Assembly: GCA_034189225.1 (NCBI GenBank)
Contig: JAXHVL010000072.1
Location: 10,499-74,498 of the forward strand
Direction: 5' to 3'
DNA length: 64,000 nt
DNA from: JAXHTY01 sp034189225
GTDB taxonomy: Bacteria > Desulfobacterota > Desulfobacteria > Desulfobacterales > Desulfosudaceae
Shown: in pieces, positions 17,480-26,953 of the stretch
Layout of the letters: every line of letters begins with the position of its first letter
Position numbering within the stretch: the first letter of the stretch is position 1
Program-made: the position numbers and the translations under genes
Notes under the pieces: generated by a model
Databases searched by the model: none
What the model saw: the letters and a program-made list of their open reading frames with translations, nothing else
What the model was told of the DNA's origin: nothing

Positions 17480-19513
17480 CTATTTATCAAAGTGGGAAAA
17501 CTGCATGGAGAATGTCCCCTTCCCCTGGGTGGCCGAGCGCAGGGAAGTGGAATAACCGAACATTCTGGAAAGCGGCGCGGTAACCTTGATTTCCTGCATG
17601 TCGGCCTTTGCATTCACAGACTCGATCCGCCCGCCCCGGGCGTTAATATCGCCGATCACGTCGCCCACGCAGGGTTCGGGCACAAACACATCCACCTTCA
17701 TAATGGGCTGCAACAGGAAGGGTTCCGCGCTTGAAAATCCCTCCCGACAGGCCATGGAGGCACACGCCGTATAGGCGAGCTGGGAGCCCAGGTTTTCTTT
17801 GAAGGCCCCACCCACCAGTTCGGCTGCCACATCAATCACCGGGTATCCCATGTGGGAACCACTTTCAAAGGATTCCATCACCCCTTTTTCCACAGCCGGA
17901 ATGAATTCCACCGGAATACGCTCATCGGTAACGCTTGATTTGAAGGTATTGCCAGACCCTCTCTCCCGCGGGCTCAGTTTAAGCTGGACCTCTGCAAAAT
18001 GCTGCTGTCCGGCGATTTCACGCTCAAAAACAGCAGAATGAGTAACCGTTTTGGCGATGGTTTCCCGGTACACCACCTGGGGCTTGCCCACGTTTACACT
18101 GGTCTTGAACTCCCGCTGCATCCGGCTGACAATAATCTCCAGGTGCAGCTCGCCCATGCCCGAAAGAATGGTCTGGCCGGTGTCCTCATCGGTCTTGACT
18201 TTCAAGCTGGGATCTTCTGCGGTGAATTTTTCCAACACTTCGTTCATTTTTTCCTGATCGGCATGGGTCTTCGGCTCAATGGCCACGGAAATCACCGGTT
18301 CGTCAAACTCCATTTTCTCCAGGAGCACCGGCTTTTCGTGACGGCAGAGGGTTTCGCCGGTGGACGAATCCTTAAGTCCCACAATGCCCACGATGGCGCC
18401 CGGGCCGACTTCGTCCACCCGCTCCCGCTTGTTGGCATGCATCTTCAGGATCCGGGAGACCTTTTCTTTTTTATCCCGCAGAGGGTTGTACACCTCTTCC
18501 CCGGCCTTGAGCTTGCCACTGTATATCCGGGCGTAGGAGAGCTTCCGGCCTTCGATCAGAAACACCTTGAACAGCAGCATGGCCAGGTGCCGGGATTCCT
18601 TTGGCTCACACTTCACAGTTTCCCCGGTCTGCGGATTGACGCCCTCGATGGGCGGCACCTCCACCGGGCTGGGAAGGTACAGGGCAATGGCGTCCAGAAG
18701 GGGCTGAATGCCCTTGTTCTTCAGGGCGCTGCCGCACAAGACCGGCACCAGGGAGAGATCTATCGTCGCCCGTCGAAGCGCGCTGTTGATGATTTTCGTG
18801 TCCACGGGTTCATCGGCGATGTAGGCTTCCATGATAACTTCATCCACGTCCGCCAGGGCTTCGATCATCTTGTCCCGGTGGGTCCGGGCCGTTTCCAGGT
18901 AATCGGCCGCAATCTCCACGATCTCATAATTCGCGCCGAGTGAATCGTCGTCCCACACGATCTGCTTCATTTCAATAAGATCGATCACCCCGGCAAAGGA
19001 ATCCTCGCTGCCCACGGGAAGCTGAATAATCACCGGCCGGGCCTTGAGCTTTTCCACGATCATGTCCACCGTCCGGAAAAAATCGGCCCCCACCCGGTCC
19101 ATCTTGTTCACAAACGCTATTTTGGGGACATGATATTTATCGGCTTGGCGCCATACCTTTTCGGACTGGGGCTCGACCCCGCCAACGGCACAGAACACCC
19201 CCACCGCCCCGTCAAGCACCCGCAGGGACCGCTCCACCTCGATGGTGAAATCCACGTGCCCCGGGGTGTCGATGATCTGAATCTCGGTGTTCTTCCAGTG
19301 ACAGGTGGTCACCGCGGATGTAATGGTAATGCCCCGCTGCTGTTCATCAGGCATCCAGTCCATCACGGCTTCGCCGTCGTGAACCTCGCCGATCTTGTGG
19401 GACCGGCCGGTATAATACAGAATCCGCTCGGTGGCCGTGGTCTTTCCCGCATCAATATGGGCAATAATCCCGATATTCCGCAAATTTTCTATCTTTGTCG
19501 CTTTCGTATTCAT
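17480..19513 (-). CDS. fusA: Elongation factor G (stand-alone paralog)
   Basis: A 677-residue translational GTPase. G1 is AHIDAGKTT, the switch region has QQRGITI, G3 is DTPGH and G4 is NKMD, followed by EF-G domains II-V ending in GKGTFSMQFSHFDK. EF-G moves tRNAs and mRNA through the ribosome, and some paralogs act only in ribosome recycling. The gene is not in a ribosomal-protein operon but sits 14 bases after a GerMN gene, so it may be a second EF-G. A main copy outside the window is expected. Confidence 0.93.
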   Translation of the reverse strand: MNTKATKIENLRNIGIIAHIDAGKTTATERILYYTGRSHKIGEVHDGEAVMDWMPDEQQRGITITSAVTTCHWKNTEIQIIDTPGHVDFTIEVERSLRVLDGAVGVFCAVGGVEPQSEKVWRQADKYHVPKIAFVNKMDRVGADFFRTVDMIVEKLKARPVIIQLPVGSEDSFAGVIDLIEMKQIVWDDDSLGANYEIVEIAADYLETARTHRDKMIEALADVDEVIMEAYIADEPVDTKIINSALRRATIDLSLVPVLCGSALKNKGIQPLLDAIALYLPSPVEVPPIEGVNPQTGETVKCEPKESRHLAMLLFKVFLIEGRKLSYARIYSGKLKAGEEVYNPLRDKKEKVSRILKMHANKRERVDEVGPGAIVGIVGLKDSSTGETLCRHEKPVLLEKMEFDEPVISVAIEPKTHADQEKMNEVLEKFTAEDPSLKVKTDEDTGQTILSGMGELHLEIIVSRMQREFKTSVNVGKPQVVYRETIAKTVTHSAVFEREIAGQQHFAEVQLKLSPRERGSGNTFKSSVTDERIPVEFIPAVEKGVMESFESGSHMGYPVIDVAAELVGGAFKENLGSQLAYTACASMACREGFSSAEPFLLQPIMKVDVFVPEPCVGDVIGDINARGGRIESVNAKADMQEIKVTAPLSRMFGYSTSLRSATQGKGTFSMQFSHFDK

Positions 19514-19527
19514 TTACTCGTCCACAT

Positions 19528-20088
19528 CTATTGTACCATTCGCATATCCGCATCAAACGGAAACCGCAGGTCGATATGACCGGCCAGCACATCGGCATCC
19601 TGGCCGGCGATAAGAATTTTCACTTTTTCGATGGCATCCACGTTCAGCACCAAGGAATTGACAATGGAATAAATGGTCAACAGCTCCGTCCGGGACCCGC
19701 CGGGATGGTTACCCTTTATGGCCGGCGAAAAATCAACATACGCAATTCCGTTGTCCCGGATATAGAGGCCCTGGCACACCGTGCCTTCGGGAATCGTCCG
19801 CACCAGATTGCCGGACCTGGGACCTTCAACCAGGGCCTCGGCAATATTCCGGGCCAGGCCGGTGGCATCGCCGGGATCGGCCACCACCCGCTCCTCGGCG
19901 GCAAGGTCACCGCCGCCCCGGACGGCGAAATAAAGATACACCGCCTTTTGCATATCCCTGTCAACAAACGCATGACGGGCCGCCCCCCCGGTTCCTCCTC
20001 CCGGACGCAGCGCAAAAACGCCATAAACCACCAAGGCCGCGACAACAACCGCAAGCCCGATAAAAATATACGTTTTTTTGTTGTTCAT
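19528..20088 (-). CDS. GerMN-domain membrane-anchored protein
   Basis: A 186-residue protein with one N-terminal transmembrane helix (7-27), a glycine-rich linker and a GerMN domain (about 45-170). The domain shows the LVEGPRSGNLVRTIPEGT and YVDFSPA segments. GerMN domains occur in envelope proteins (sporulation GerM in Firmicutes, LpqB-like proteins elsewhere); the role in this non-sporulating lineage is unknown. It is directly upstream of the EF-G gene. Confidence 0.85.
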   Translation of the reverse strand: MNNKKTYIFIGLAVVVAALVVYGVFALRPGGGTGGAARHAFVDRDMQKAVYLYFAVRGGGDLAAEERVVADPGDATGLARNIAEALVEGPRSGNLVRTIPEGTVCQGLYIRDNGIAYVDFSPAIKGNHPGGSRTELLTIYSIVNSLVLNVDAIEKVKILIAGQDADVLAGHIDLRFPFDADMRMVQ

Positions 20089-20148
20089 GGACTGTCTATC
20101 CTGTTTCCGGTATCGCCCGCCGAACCATCTCAGGCAAGCACCGTCCTA

Positions 20149-20179
20149 GCTATACTAGTCATGCATTCAGTTATGTCAA
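20149..20179 (-). promoter_or_regulatory. Candidate promoter of the gerMN-fusA operon
   Basis: Minus-strand TTGACA (20174-20179) is followed by overlapping -10 options, TAGTAT at 16 bases or TATAGC at 19 bases, about 60 bases before the gene. Confidence 0.45.
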
Positions 20180-20258
20180 GAATCAGAACCGTTGGCAAGG
20201 GGAAATTATAATTCTGCATGTCTACGGGGCGAGGTTGGGCGAAAGCGTCTTTAGGTTA

Positions 20259-20400
20259 GTGTCCGTCCAGAAATTAGATATTTTGATCGAGTTCAAGGAA
20301 GGCGAAAATTTTAACCGGAGGAATACTTTGTGTATTTTGAGAACTAAAATTTGAGCCTGACGCAGAAATCGGGCAAAATAGCAATTTATGGATGGGCACT
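20259..20400. mobile_element. 142-bp MITE-like element E, copy 1
   Basis: The ends GTGTCCGTCCAGAAATT and, reversed, AGTGCCCATCCATAAATT form imperfect terminal inverted repeats. It matches 49366-49507 with only five differences by eye. It is non-coding and lies just after the end of tupC. Confidence 0.8.
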
Positions 20401-20403
20401 GGG

Positions 20404-21423
20404 TTAGGGGACAAGCCATTCAACATGATCGGGGGCATAAAAGACAGTCCGTTTTTTGCCGGGATACAGCTGTTTTTGTTCAATTTGCGACGGCGACGTG
20501 GTGATGGTGAAAACCAGATCCCCGGCCAGCAAGGAAACGGCGATGCGGCCGGTCTTTTTTTCAAGGATAAGGCGGGTCACCATGGCCTCGATGCCCTTCA
20601 CCGTTTCCGGGCGGCCGGTCTCCGGTCTATCAAAGCTGAGCTCCACCAGGGCCGTTGCATCGGGACGGGGGGGCGGCGAGGCGGCAACCCCCTGACCGTC
20701 GGCCAGGCGGGTCTCCCAGTTGCCATCTGCCGATGGCTGCCAGGGGCCAGGCACCACGTTCCGGTTGCCTGTGTCCCAGGCCCGGCCCTGATACATCTGA
20801 AGAATCCGGTCACAACCTTCATACAACCACTGGGAATCATGGCTGATCACGATCACGGTGGTGTTCCAGCGGGTCTTGGCATCGTGGGCGGCCTGTTTAA
20901 TGCGCTGGGCGCTCTCGGTATCCACATTGGCCGTGGGTTCGTCAAGCAGCAACACCTTTGGTTTGACGGCCATCCGGGCTGCCAGCGCCACCCGCTGGGC
21001 CTCTCCGCCGGAAAGGGCGTGGGGCCGCCGATGGCCGAACGCGGCCATCGAGAGCCCCACCATGGAAAGCGCCTTTTCGACCCGCGTATCAATATCTTCC
21101 CGAATGCCACGGATCTTCAGCCCGTAGCAGACATTCTTGTAGACGGTGCGTTGAAGCAGCGACGGGGTCTGCGGGAGGAAGGTAACCGCCAGCCGAGGGT
21201 GTTCGCTGAACGGGCCGGCCCCGCGGCTGTTAAAGCCGATTTCGCCCTTCCAGGGGATATCGATAAATGCCAGCAGCCGTAAAAAAGTGGTTTTCCCGCT
21301 GCCGTTGGGTCCCTGGATACCGGTGACCATACCCCGGTCAATGTCCAGCCGGTGGATATCGAGCACCGGCGGCCCGTTGTATCGCTGGCGCAGGTTGCGA
21401 ATCTGGTAGATTGGATCGCTCAT
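20404..21423 (-). CDS. tupC: Tungstate ABC transporter, ATP-binding protein with C-terminal extension
   Basis: A 339-residue ATPase of the TupABC importer. Walker A is GPNGSGKTT, the signature is LSGGEAQR and Walker B is VLLLDEPTANVD. The first 240 residues are the usual ATPase; the last ~100 form an extra domain, probably TOBE-like and oxyanion-sensing, as in ModC. The start at 21423 overlaps the tupB stop as ATGA; a longer frame upstream is only an accident of tupB sequence. It energises tungstate (or molybdate) import at the inner membrane. Confidence 0.9.
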   Translation of the reverse strand: MSDPIYQIRNLRQRYNGPPVLDIHRLDIDRGMVTGIQGPNGSGKTTFLRLLAFIDIPWKGEIGFNSRGAGPFSEHPRLAVTFLPQTPSLLQRTVYKNVCYGLKIRGIREDIDTRVEKALSMVGLSMAAFGHRRPHALSGGEAQRVALAARMAVKPKVLLLDEPTANVDTESAQRIKQAAHDAKTRWNTTVIVISHDSQWLYEGCDRILQMYQGRAWDTGNRNVVPGPWQPSADGNWETRLADGQGVAASPPPRPDATALVELSFDRPETGRPETVKGIEAMVTRLILEKKTGRIAVSLLAGDLVFTITTSPSQIEQKQLYPGKKRTVFYAPDHVEWLVP

Positions 21424-22106
21424 TTTCGTTTCAGCAGCATGGCCCCGAGATTCACTGAAAAGGCAATAACCATCAGCACCATTCCCAGGGCAATGCCCAT
21501 GGCAAACAGGCCCTTGTTGGTTTCCAGGGCGATGGCGGTGGTAATCGTGCGGGTGTGCCACTTGATATTGCCGCCCACCATCATGGAAATGCCCACTTCG
21601 GTCATGACGCGGCCGCAGGCCACAAGGCCGGCGGCCACAATGCCCTGCCGTGTTTCCCAGAGGCTGGTTAAAAAAAGCTGACGGCGGTTCGCCCCAAGGG
21701 ACATCAGGGTCACCCGCAGGCGGCCGGCGGTTTCCTCTGTGGCCGACGCGGCCAGCGACATCACGATGGGCAATGCCAGAATGGTCTGACCCACGGCGAT
21801 GCCCGGAACGGTGAACAAAAGCCCCGCTTCGCCCAGGGGGCCCCGGGAAGAAATAAACGCATACACCAGGAGCCCCACAAAAACGGTGGGCAGAAACAAA
21901 AGGGTGTCCACAACCATCCGGATCTGCCGCCTGCCGGCAAAAGGCTGGTAGCCCAGCAGAAACCCCAAGGGAATGCCCAGCAAAAGGCTTGCCGTCATGG
22001 AAAGCATCGTCACCCGAAGGGTGACAACAATCGCCGACCATGTCTCGGCATCCCCCTGAAGCAGCAGCACAACAGCCTTTACAAATCCCTCGGCGATGAA
22101 CTCCAT
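21420..22106 (-). CDS. tupB: Tungstate ABC transporter, permease
   Basis: A 228-residue membrane protein with about five helices and an EAA-like loop (SLAASATEETAGRLRVTLMSLGANR) just past the middle. This is typical of TupB, a close relative of ModB. The stop overlaps the tupC start by four bases and the gene follows tupA by 21 bases, so the three subunits are coupled. Confidence 0.9.
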   Translation of the reverse strand: MEFIAEGFVKAVVLLLQGDAETWSAIVVTLRVTMLSMTASLLLGIPLGFLLGYQPFAGRRQIRMVVDTLLFLPTVFVGLLVYAFISSRGPLGEAGLLFTVPGIAVGQTILALPIVMSLAASATEETAGRLRVTLMSLGANRRQLFLTSLWETRQGIVAAGLVACGRVMTEVGISMMVGGNIKWHTRTITTAIALETNKGLFAMGIALGMVLMVIAFSVNLGAMLLKRK

Positions 22107-22127
22107 GGGGTTCCTGAAATATTCCGG

Positions 22128-22958
22128 TTAATGTGCATTGGGGATGAACAGCTTCTTGCCGAGCAGCTCGAACGCGCCGATCCGTTCCTGAGTCTCGGTG
22201 CGGGTCAACCACTTGGCAAAGGTCATGGCGTCAATGAAATTCACGTCCGAACAGTTCGCCGGGTTCACCGCGATCACGCTGTACTGGTTCTTGAGAATGT
22301 CATCGCCCTCCACAAGGATATTCAGGGGCGGATTGCCGCCGGCATTGTGGCTGTACTTGATATAGGTGCCCCGGTCGGTCATGGTATAGGCACTCTGCTC
22401 GGCCGCGATATTGATGGTGGCCAGCATGCCCTGGCCGGTCTGCCGGTACCATGCCACCTTTTCCGGAACGCCCATACCCGCGTTATCCCACAGGGTAATC
22501 TCTTTTTTATTGGTTCCGGAATCATCTCCGCGGCTGGCAAACACGGCCTGCGCTTCGGCAATGGCCTTCATGGCCGCGGTAACGCTTTTGCCCGCAACAC
22601 CGGCAGGATCTGACGGCGGCCCGATAATCACGAAATCATTGTACATCACCTCCAGCCGGTTAATGCCGTAGCCGTCCGCCACGTACTGCTTTTCCGCCGG
22701 CGGCGCATGCACCAGCAGCACATCCACATCGCAGTTCTGGCCCAGCCGAAGTGCCTTGCCGGTCCCCACCGCCGTCCATCGCAGGTCAATGCCGGTGTCT
22801 TTTTCAAAATACGGCGCCAGGTAATCCAGCAGGCCGGTATTGTCCGTGCTCGTGGTGGTTGCCATCATCAGCGTTCCGTCAGTGTCGCCTGCATAACAGG
22901 GAACCATGAACATCAGAACCGCCAGCATCAACGTCAACACCTTCAGTGCGTTTCTCAT
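22128..22958 (-). CDS. tupA: Tungstate-binding periplasmic protein
   Basis: A 276-residue exported protein with a signal peptide (1-23, ending PCYAG). The TupA oxyanion motif TTTSTDNTG opens the mature protein, and DVLLVHAP and RGDDSGTNKKE follow. These residues bind tungstate very tightly in the family. I start at ATG 22958 with a GAGGTGG site; the longer frame from 22994 adds unconserved residues. It supplies tungstate, needed by AORs such as the one at 51168-53057. Confidence 0.93.
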   Translation of the reverse strand: MRNALKVLTLMLAVLMFMVPCYAGDTDGTLMMATTTSTDNTGLLDYLAPYFEKDTGIDLRWTAVGTGKALRLGQNCDVDVLLVHAPPAEKQYVADGYGINRLEVMYNDFVIIGPPSDPAGVAGKSVTAAMKAIAEAQAVFASRGDDSGTNKKEITLWDNAGMGVPEKVAWYRQTGQGMLATINIAAEQSAYTMTDRGTYIKYSHNAGGNPPLNILVEGDDILKNQYSVIAVNPANCSDVNFIDAMTFAKWLTRTETQERIGAFELLGKKLFIPNAH

Positions 22959-22997
22959 TTTTCCACCTCTCTGTTTATTTATAATTAATAGCAAACC

Positions 22998-23918
22998 TTA
23001 TACGCCGCCTGCCTGCTGCTCCGGAAAAACGATCCGCCCGCTGATGCCCGTATCATAACCGCCCAGCGTCTTTGCCGTTTCCGAAAAATCGGGTTCGGAT
23101 AACAAACCGCAGAACAACTGCACCGGTTTATCAAAAAAATTGGGCTTTGCCACCAGCAGGTCATATCGCTCCCAGCCCACCGGGATAAAATCGAGCCCCA
23201 AGGTCAGCGCCGCCGTTTCGATGGCCATGCCGGCGTTGGCCCGGTCGGCAAGGATTTCCAGCCCCACATCGATATGCCGGTCCACAATGGTATCATACCC
23301 GGCGATATCGCCGCCATCCACCCCGGCGGCGGCCAGCTTCAGATCCAGCAGGCGCCGCGTGCCCGTGGCCGGGGATCGATTGACAATTCTCACCCCTTTT
23401 TTGGCCAGATCGGCCACAGACTTTATTTTCTTGGGATTTCCCCCGGCGGTCACAATGCCCTGCCGCCGCCGGCAGAAATTGATCACCGCTGGCATCGTCT
23501 GCAATGTTTCCCCGGCAAAGGCGAAGTTATAGTCGCCATCCTCATCCTGCACCAGGTGAGAGGCCGCAATATGGCACCGATGATCGGCCAGGGCTGCAAG
23601 GCCGCCCATACTGCCCACGTTTCCAAACACCGCCAGATAATCGGAACAGGTCCTGTTGAACCGGGAAATGGTTTTTTCCAGCAACGGGTCATTACTGCCG
23701 GCAATTACCAGCACTTTGCTCGACAGGATTTCCACGGCAGGGCTCGGGTGGTTGACGGTATTGGTCTCCACCCACTGTTCCACCAGCTGAAGGGGAAACA
23801 GCCACTTGCCCGTGACCTTAGTGCCCGGCAGCCCTTTTTCAGCCACCAGCGTATAAATATTTTTTTCGTTAACCCCCAGGAACTCCGCCACTTCTCTGGT
23901 GCTCAGCATTTTTTTCAT
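22998..23918 (-). CDS. HTH regulator with periplasmic-binding-protein-like sensor domain
   Basis: A 306-residue protein. Residues 1-55 form an excisionase/MerR-like helix-turn-helix (STREVAEFLGVNEKNIYTLV). Residues 80-300 form a PBP-like domain (PF12727 type) that resembles an oxyanion-binding protein. It lies 39 bases before tupA on the same strand, so it probably senses tungstate or molybdate and controls tupABC. It is different from the XerC/D-type TunR regulator described in sulfate reducers. Confidence 0.85.
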   Translation of the reverse strand: MKKMLSTREVAEFLGVNEKNIYTLVAEKGLPGTKVTGKWLFPLQLVEQWVETNTVNHPSPAVEILSSKVLVIAGSNDPLLEKTISRFNRTCSDYLAVFGNVGSMGGLAALADHRCHIAASHLVQDEDGDYNFAFAGETLQTMPAVINFCRRRQGIVTAGGNPKKIKSVADLAKKGVRIVNRSPATGTRRLLDLKLAAAGVDGGDIAGYDTIVDRHIDVGLEILADRANAGMAIETAALTLGLDFIPVGWERYDLLVAKPNFFDKPVQLFCGLLSEPDFSETAKTLGGYDTGISGRIVFPEQQAGGV

Positions 23919-23953
23919 TGCTTACCCCCTTTGCCGGTGCTTGAGCGTATGTG

Positions 23954-23983
23954 AAGTTAGCACCGACTGTCTGTTTTTGTCAA
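23954..23983 (-). promoter_or_regulatory. Promoter of the regulator-tupABC operon
   Basis: Minus-strand TTGACA (23978-23983), an 18-base spacer and TAACTT (23954-23959), about 35 bases before the regulator start. Confidence 0.6.
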
Positions 23984-24339
23984 TTATTATTGCAATTATT
24001 ACATATCAAAACGAAAACAAACTATAAATAACCATTATTAACATAAAACAGCCCTAAACATACAGAAATAAACACCCGAGAGCAGAAGGACCGGCTTTGG
24101 TTATCCCTGTAAGGGGATTGTTTATAGAGCCCGTATGTGAATATATAAAATTCGAAAGACGAAGGCACGTGGTGCTTGCACGCATCCTTCATGTTCTTTG
24201 TGAACTTCGTGGTTCAATTGACTGTGGGTTGATTGCTACGAATCGCACTAAGGACACGAAGATACATGCATCGAATGGATGCAAAGAACACTGCGATATA
24301 TGATTTGATTAAGGGAAAAAGGAAACAAAGAAAGGGATT

Positions 24340-24780
24340 GTTATGGCCACAATCTCGAGAGACATCCTGTAGGGGCGAACCTTGTGTTCGCCCGATCAAT
24401 GGGCGAACACAAGATTCGCCTCTACACAGTACGTGACATGACGAGAGATGCATCGACGCCTTGATCTTAAACTTTTTACCTTGCCGTCGGCAAGTGACTT
24501 TTTACGTGACCATCTTCTTTGATGGCTTCATAAAAAGTACCATAAAGAGATATTTTTATTTCAACCATGAAGAACATGAAGAGCATGAAGTTGAAATTAT
24601 TGTTAATTTTTTATTTCTTCATGATCTTCATGCGCTTCATGGTCAAAAAATCAGACTTCCAAGGAACTCAATTCAAAATCGGTATCGGTAATTTAAGATT
24701 CGATTGCGAAGCCATGGCGCAAGTTACTTACTGCAAAAACGCCGCGGCGGGGTTGGAAGCTTTTTACGAAGCCGTCATTA
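24340..24780. repeat. Cluster of intergenic repeats
   Basis: The stretch 23984-24804 has no gene. It holds a cruciform-forming 26-bp inverted repeat (24369-24426; arms start TGTAGGGGCGAACCTTGTG) and a GTACGTGACATGACGAGAG block (24429-24448). It also holds a CCATGAAGAACATGAAGAGC unit with its inverted partner (24565-24645) and a GTTGGAAGCTTTTTACGAAG end (24753-24773). All four match units elsewhere in the window. Confidence 0.75.
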
Positions 24781-24804
24781 TTTTCTGTCCGCGTGGGCCC
24801 GCCC

Positions 24805-26028
24805 TTATTTCAGGGCGTCCTGAATCCGCGTCATGGCCTCGTCCACGTTCTCATAGGTGTTAAAGGCCGAAAGGCGGATATACCGGCTGCCGCATTTGCC
24901 AAAGCCCGCGCCGGGCGTGCACACCACGCCGGCCTTTCTCAGCAGGGTGTCGAATAACTCCCAGGAATCCGCGCCCGCGTCGATCCACACATACGGGGAA
25001 TGTTTTCCGCCCACGTAGGCAAAGCCCAGCTCATCCATGGCCCCTGTGATCCGATCGGCGTTTTTCATATACGCATCCACCAGCTCCCGGGTCTGCACCC
25101 GGCCGGGGGGGGTGTAGACGGCTTCCGCGGCCCGCTGCACCGGATAGGCAACACCGTTGAACTTGGTGGAATGCCGCCGGTTCCAGAGGCCGTGCAGTGG
25201 CTGAGGGTTGCCCGCTGAATCATAGGCCGCGCAGGCCTTGGGCACCACAGTAAAGGCACACCGGGTCCCCGTGAACCCGGCTGTCTTGGAAAAGCTTCGA
25301 AACTCCACGGCCACCCTTTCCGCACCGTCGATTTCATAAATCGTTCTGGGAATGGCATCATCCCGGATAAACGCCTCGTACGCGGCGTCATATAAAATCA
25401 GGGCCTTGTTTTCAATGGCGTAATCCACCCATTTTTTCAGTTCTTCTTTTGTGATGGTCACGCCCGTGGGGTTATTGGGAAAGCAGAGATAGATCAGGTC
25501 CACCGGGGTCGCCGGAAGATCGGGCAGAAAATTGTTTTCCGCCGTACACGCCATGTACACGATGTTGTCATACCGGCCGTCCTGGAATCCGCCGGTTCGG
25601 CCGGCCATGACGTTGGTGTCCAGATATACCGGATAGACCGGGTCGGGAATGGCCACCCGGATATCCGTGGCCAGGATCTCCTGAAAATTGCCGGTATCGC
25701 ACTTGGCCCCGTCACTGATGAATATCTCCTCGGCTTCGATATCGGCGCCGCGGGCCTGGTAATCATTTTCGGCAATGGCCTCCCGCAGAAACGGATACCC
25801 CTGCTCTGGTCCATAGCCGCGGAAGGTATCTGCATAGCGCATTTCATCCACAGCCTTGTGAAACGCATCAACACAGGCGCTGCAAAGCGGCTGGGTGGCA
25901 TCCCCGATGCCAAGCTTGATGATCCGGGTATCGGGATTGTCCTTCTGAAAGGCATTCACACGGGTGGCGATTTCCGAAAATAAATACGAGGCCTGCAACT
26001 TCAAAAAATTTTCATTTATTTTAATCAT
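24805..26028 (-). CDS. dapL: LL-diaminopimelate aminotransferase
   Basis: A 407-residue PLP enzyme of class I aminotransferases. It converts tetrahydrodipicolinate directly to LL-diaminopimelate for lysine and peptidoglycan. Signatures are IIKLGIGDATQPL, GYGPEQGYPFLREAIA, CFPNNPTGV and the PLP-lysine motif SFSKTAGFTGTR. Its length and N-terminal LQASYLFSEI segment match DapL rather than AspC. The start has an AAGGATATCAA leader. It stands alone between repeat DNA and the decayed island. Confidence 0.95.
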   Translation of the reverse strand: MIKINENFLKLQASYLFSEIATRVNAFQKDNPDTRIIKLGIGDATQPLCSACVDAFHKAVDEMRYADTFRGYGPEQGYPFLREAIAENDYQARGADIEAEEIFISDGAKCDTGNFQEILATDIRVAIPDPVYPVYLDTNVMAGRTGGFQDGRYDNIVYMACTAENNFLPDLPATPVDLIYLCFPNNPTGVTITKEELKKWVDYAIENKALILYDAAYEAFIRDDAIPRTIYEIDGAERVAVEFRSFSKTAGFTGTRCAFTVVPKACAAYDSAGNPQPLHGLWNRRHSTKFNGVAYPVQRAAEAVYTPPGRVQTRELVDAYMKNADRITGAMDELGFAYVGGKHSPYVWIDAGADSWELFDTLLRKAGVVCTPGAGFGKCGSRYIRLSAFNTYENVDEAMTRIQDALK

Positions 26029-26231
26029 TTGATATCCTTTAATAAAATTATCGAATCAAGTGGTATTATCAAGGCTATACAGGGCCATGCAAGGCCGTGC
26101 AGGGGATCGCTTCATACGGCCTCCAGGATAAACCACTTTTCACAAAGCCATCCCCGAAACCACTACCAATTACCCCCTTTTTATATTAAAATACGTCACT
26201 TCTGTCAAACATTTGCACCGGACAGGCCATA

Positions 26232-26789
26232 ATGGGGAAAAACAGAAAACGGGTGATCATCGGCATTGGAGTAATTGCGCTGCTCATTGCAGCCGGCATT
26301 GCGGTATTCCACTCTGATCGTCCACCTTTGTCCTTACCCGAAGAATATAATTTCGTTTCTTATCGTAAGATGCTTCATGATACCCATCGTTCATTGTTTC
26401 AAAACCGATCAACACAGATTTGTATTCTGTTTCTGGTGCTTTATAGGGCCATATATAGGCGCTATGATTATTTTCAGTACCAAAAAGAGATTGCGGAAAC
26501 AACGCTCAGAATCATTGACCGGTTTCAGGGGCGGGCTAAAGAGAAGCCAAAAAAACGTACGTCAAATATCGAAATTATTCGGCACGTACTCAGCACCGCT
26601 GGCCGCCCCTTGCATGTATCTGAAATCATCGACCTGGCTGAAACCCAGTTCCAGGTCACACTTGAACGGGATTCGGTGGTCTCCGCTATCCTGAAAAAGA
26701 TTAAAGCCGGTAAAATATTTATTAAAACCGAGCCCAACACCTTTACGGTAAAAGAAGCGCCCTCCAAGGAAACAGGAGGGAAATCATGA
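26232..26789 (+). CDS. Membrane-anchored winged-helix (HARE-HTH-like) protein
   Basis: A 185-residue protein with an N-terminal transmembrane helix (9-26), a second hydrophobic stretch (about 63-72), a basic linker, and a C-terminal winged-helix domain (about 112-170). The winged helix contains GRPLHVSEIIDLAE and SVVSAILKKIKAGKIFI, as in HARE-HTH domains. Its stop overlaps the next start (ATGATGA), so it is coupled to the transposase stub and may have belonged to a transposon. No function is known; regulation of the transposase is a guess. Confidence 0.6.
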   Translation: MGKNRKRVIIGIGVIALLIAAGIAVFHSDRPPLSLPEEYNFVSYRKMLHDTHRSLFQNRSTQICILFLVLYRAIYRRYDYFQYQKEIAETTLRIIDRFQGRAKEKPKKRTSNIEIIRHVLSTAGRPLHVSEIIDLAETQFQVTLERDSVVSAILKKIKAGKIFIKTEPNTFTVKEAPSKETGGKS

Positions 26790-26953
26790 TGAAGATCATC
26801 AGCCATATATTATCGGATTTCCACAACTGCTTTTCCCGCACGGCGGCATTTAACTGGTTCGTCGTCGTTATTTTCGGCTTTATGGTCCGGCTCGACCATT
26901 ATGGTGTGAGCGCCTTTGTGCGGTGGCTCCAACTGAAAGGGAATCCGCGTTGA
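26786..26953 (+). pseudogene. Transposase N-terminal stub
   Basis: The frame encodes 55 residues and stops soon after SAFVRWLQL. It looks like the start of a DDE-type transposase family of Deltaproteobacteria (FSRTAAFNWFVVVIFGFMVR). A good AGGAGG site precedes it. After codon 50 the sequence changes abruptly to an RND-pump fragment, so the rest of the transposase has been deleted. Confidence 0.55.

Noticed and set aside
21424..22212. N-terminal extension of tupC by about 260 codons
   Set aside because: It lies wholly inside tupB in another frame; the ATGA overlap marks the true start.
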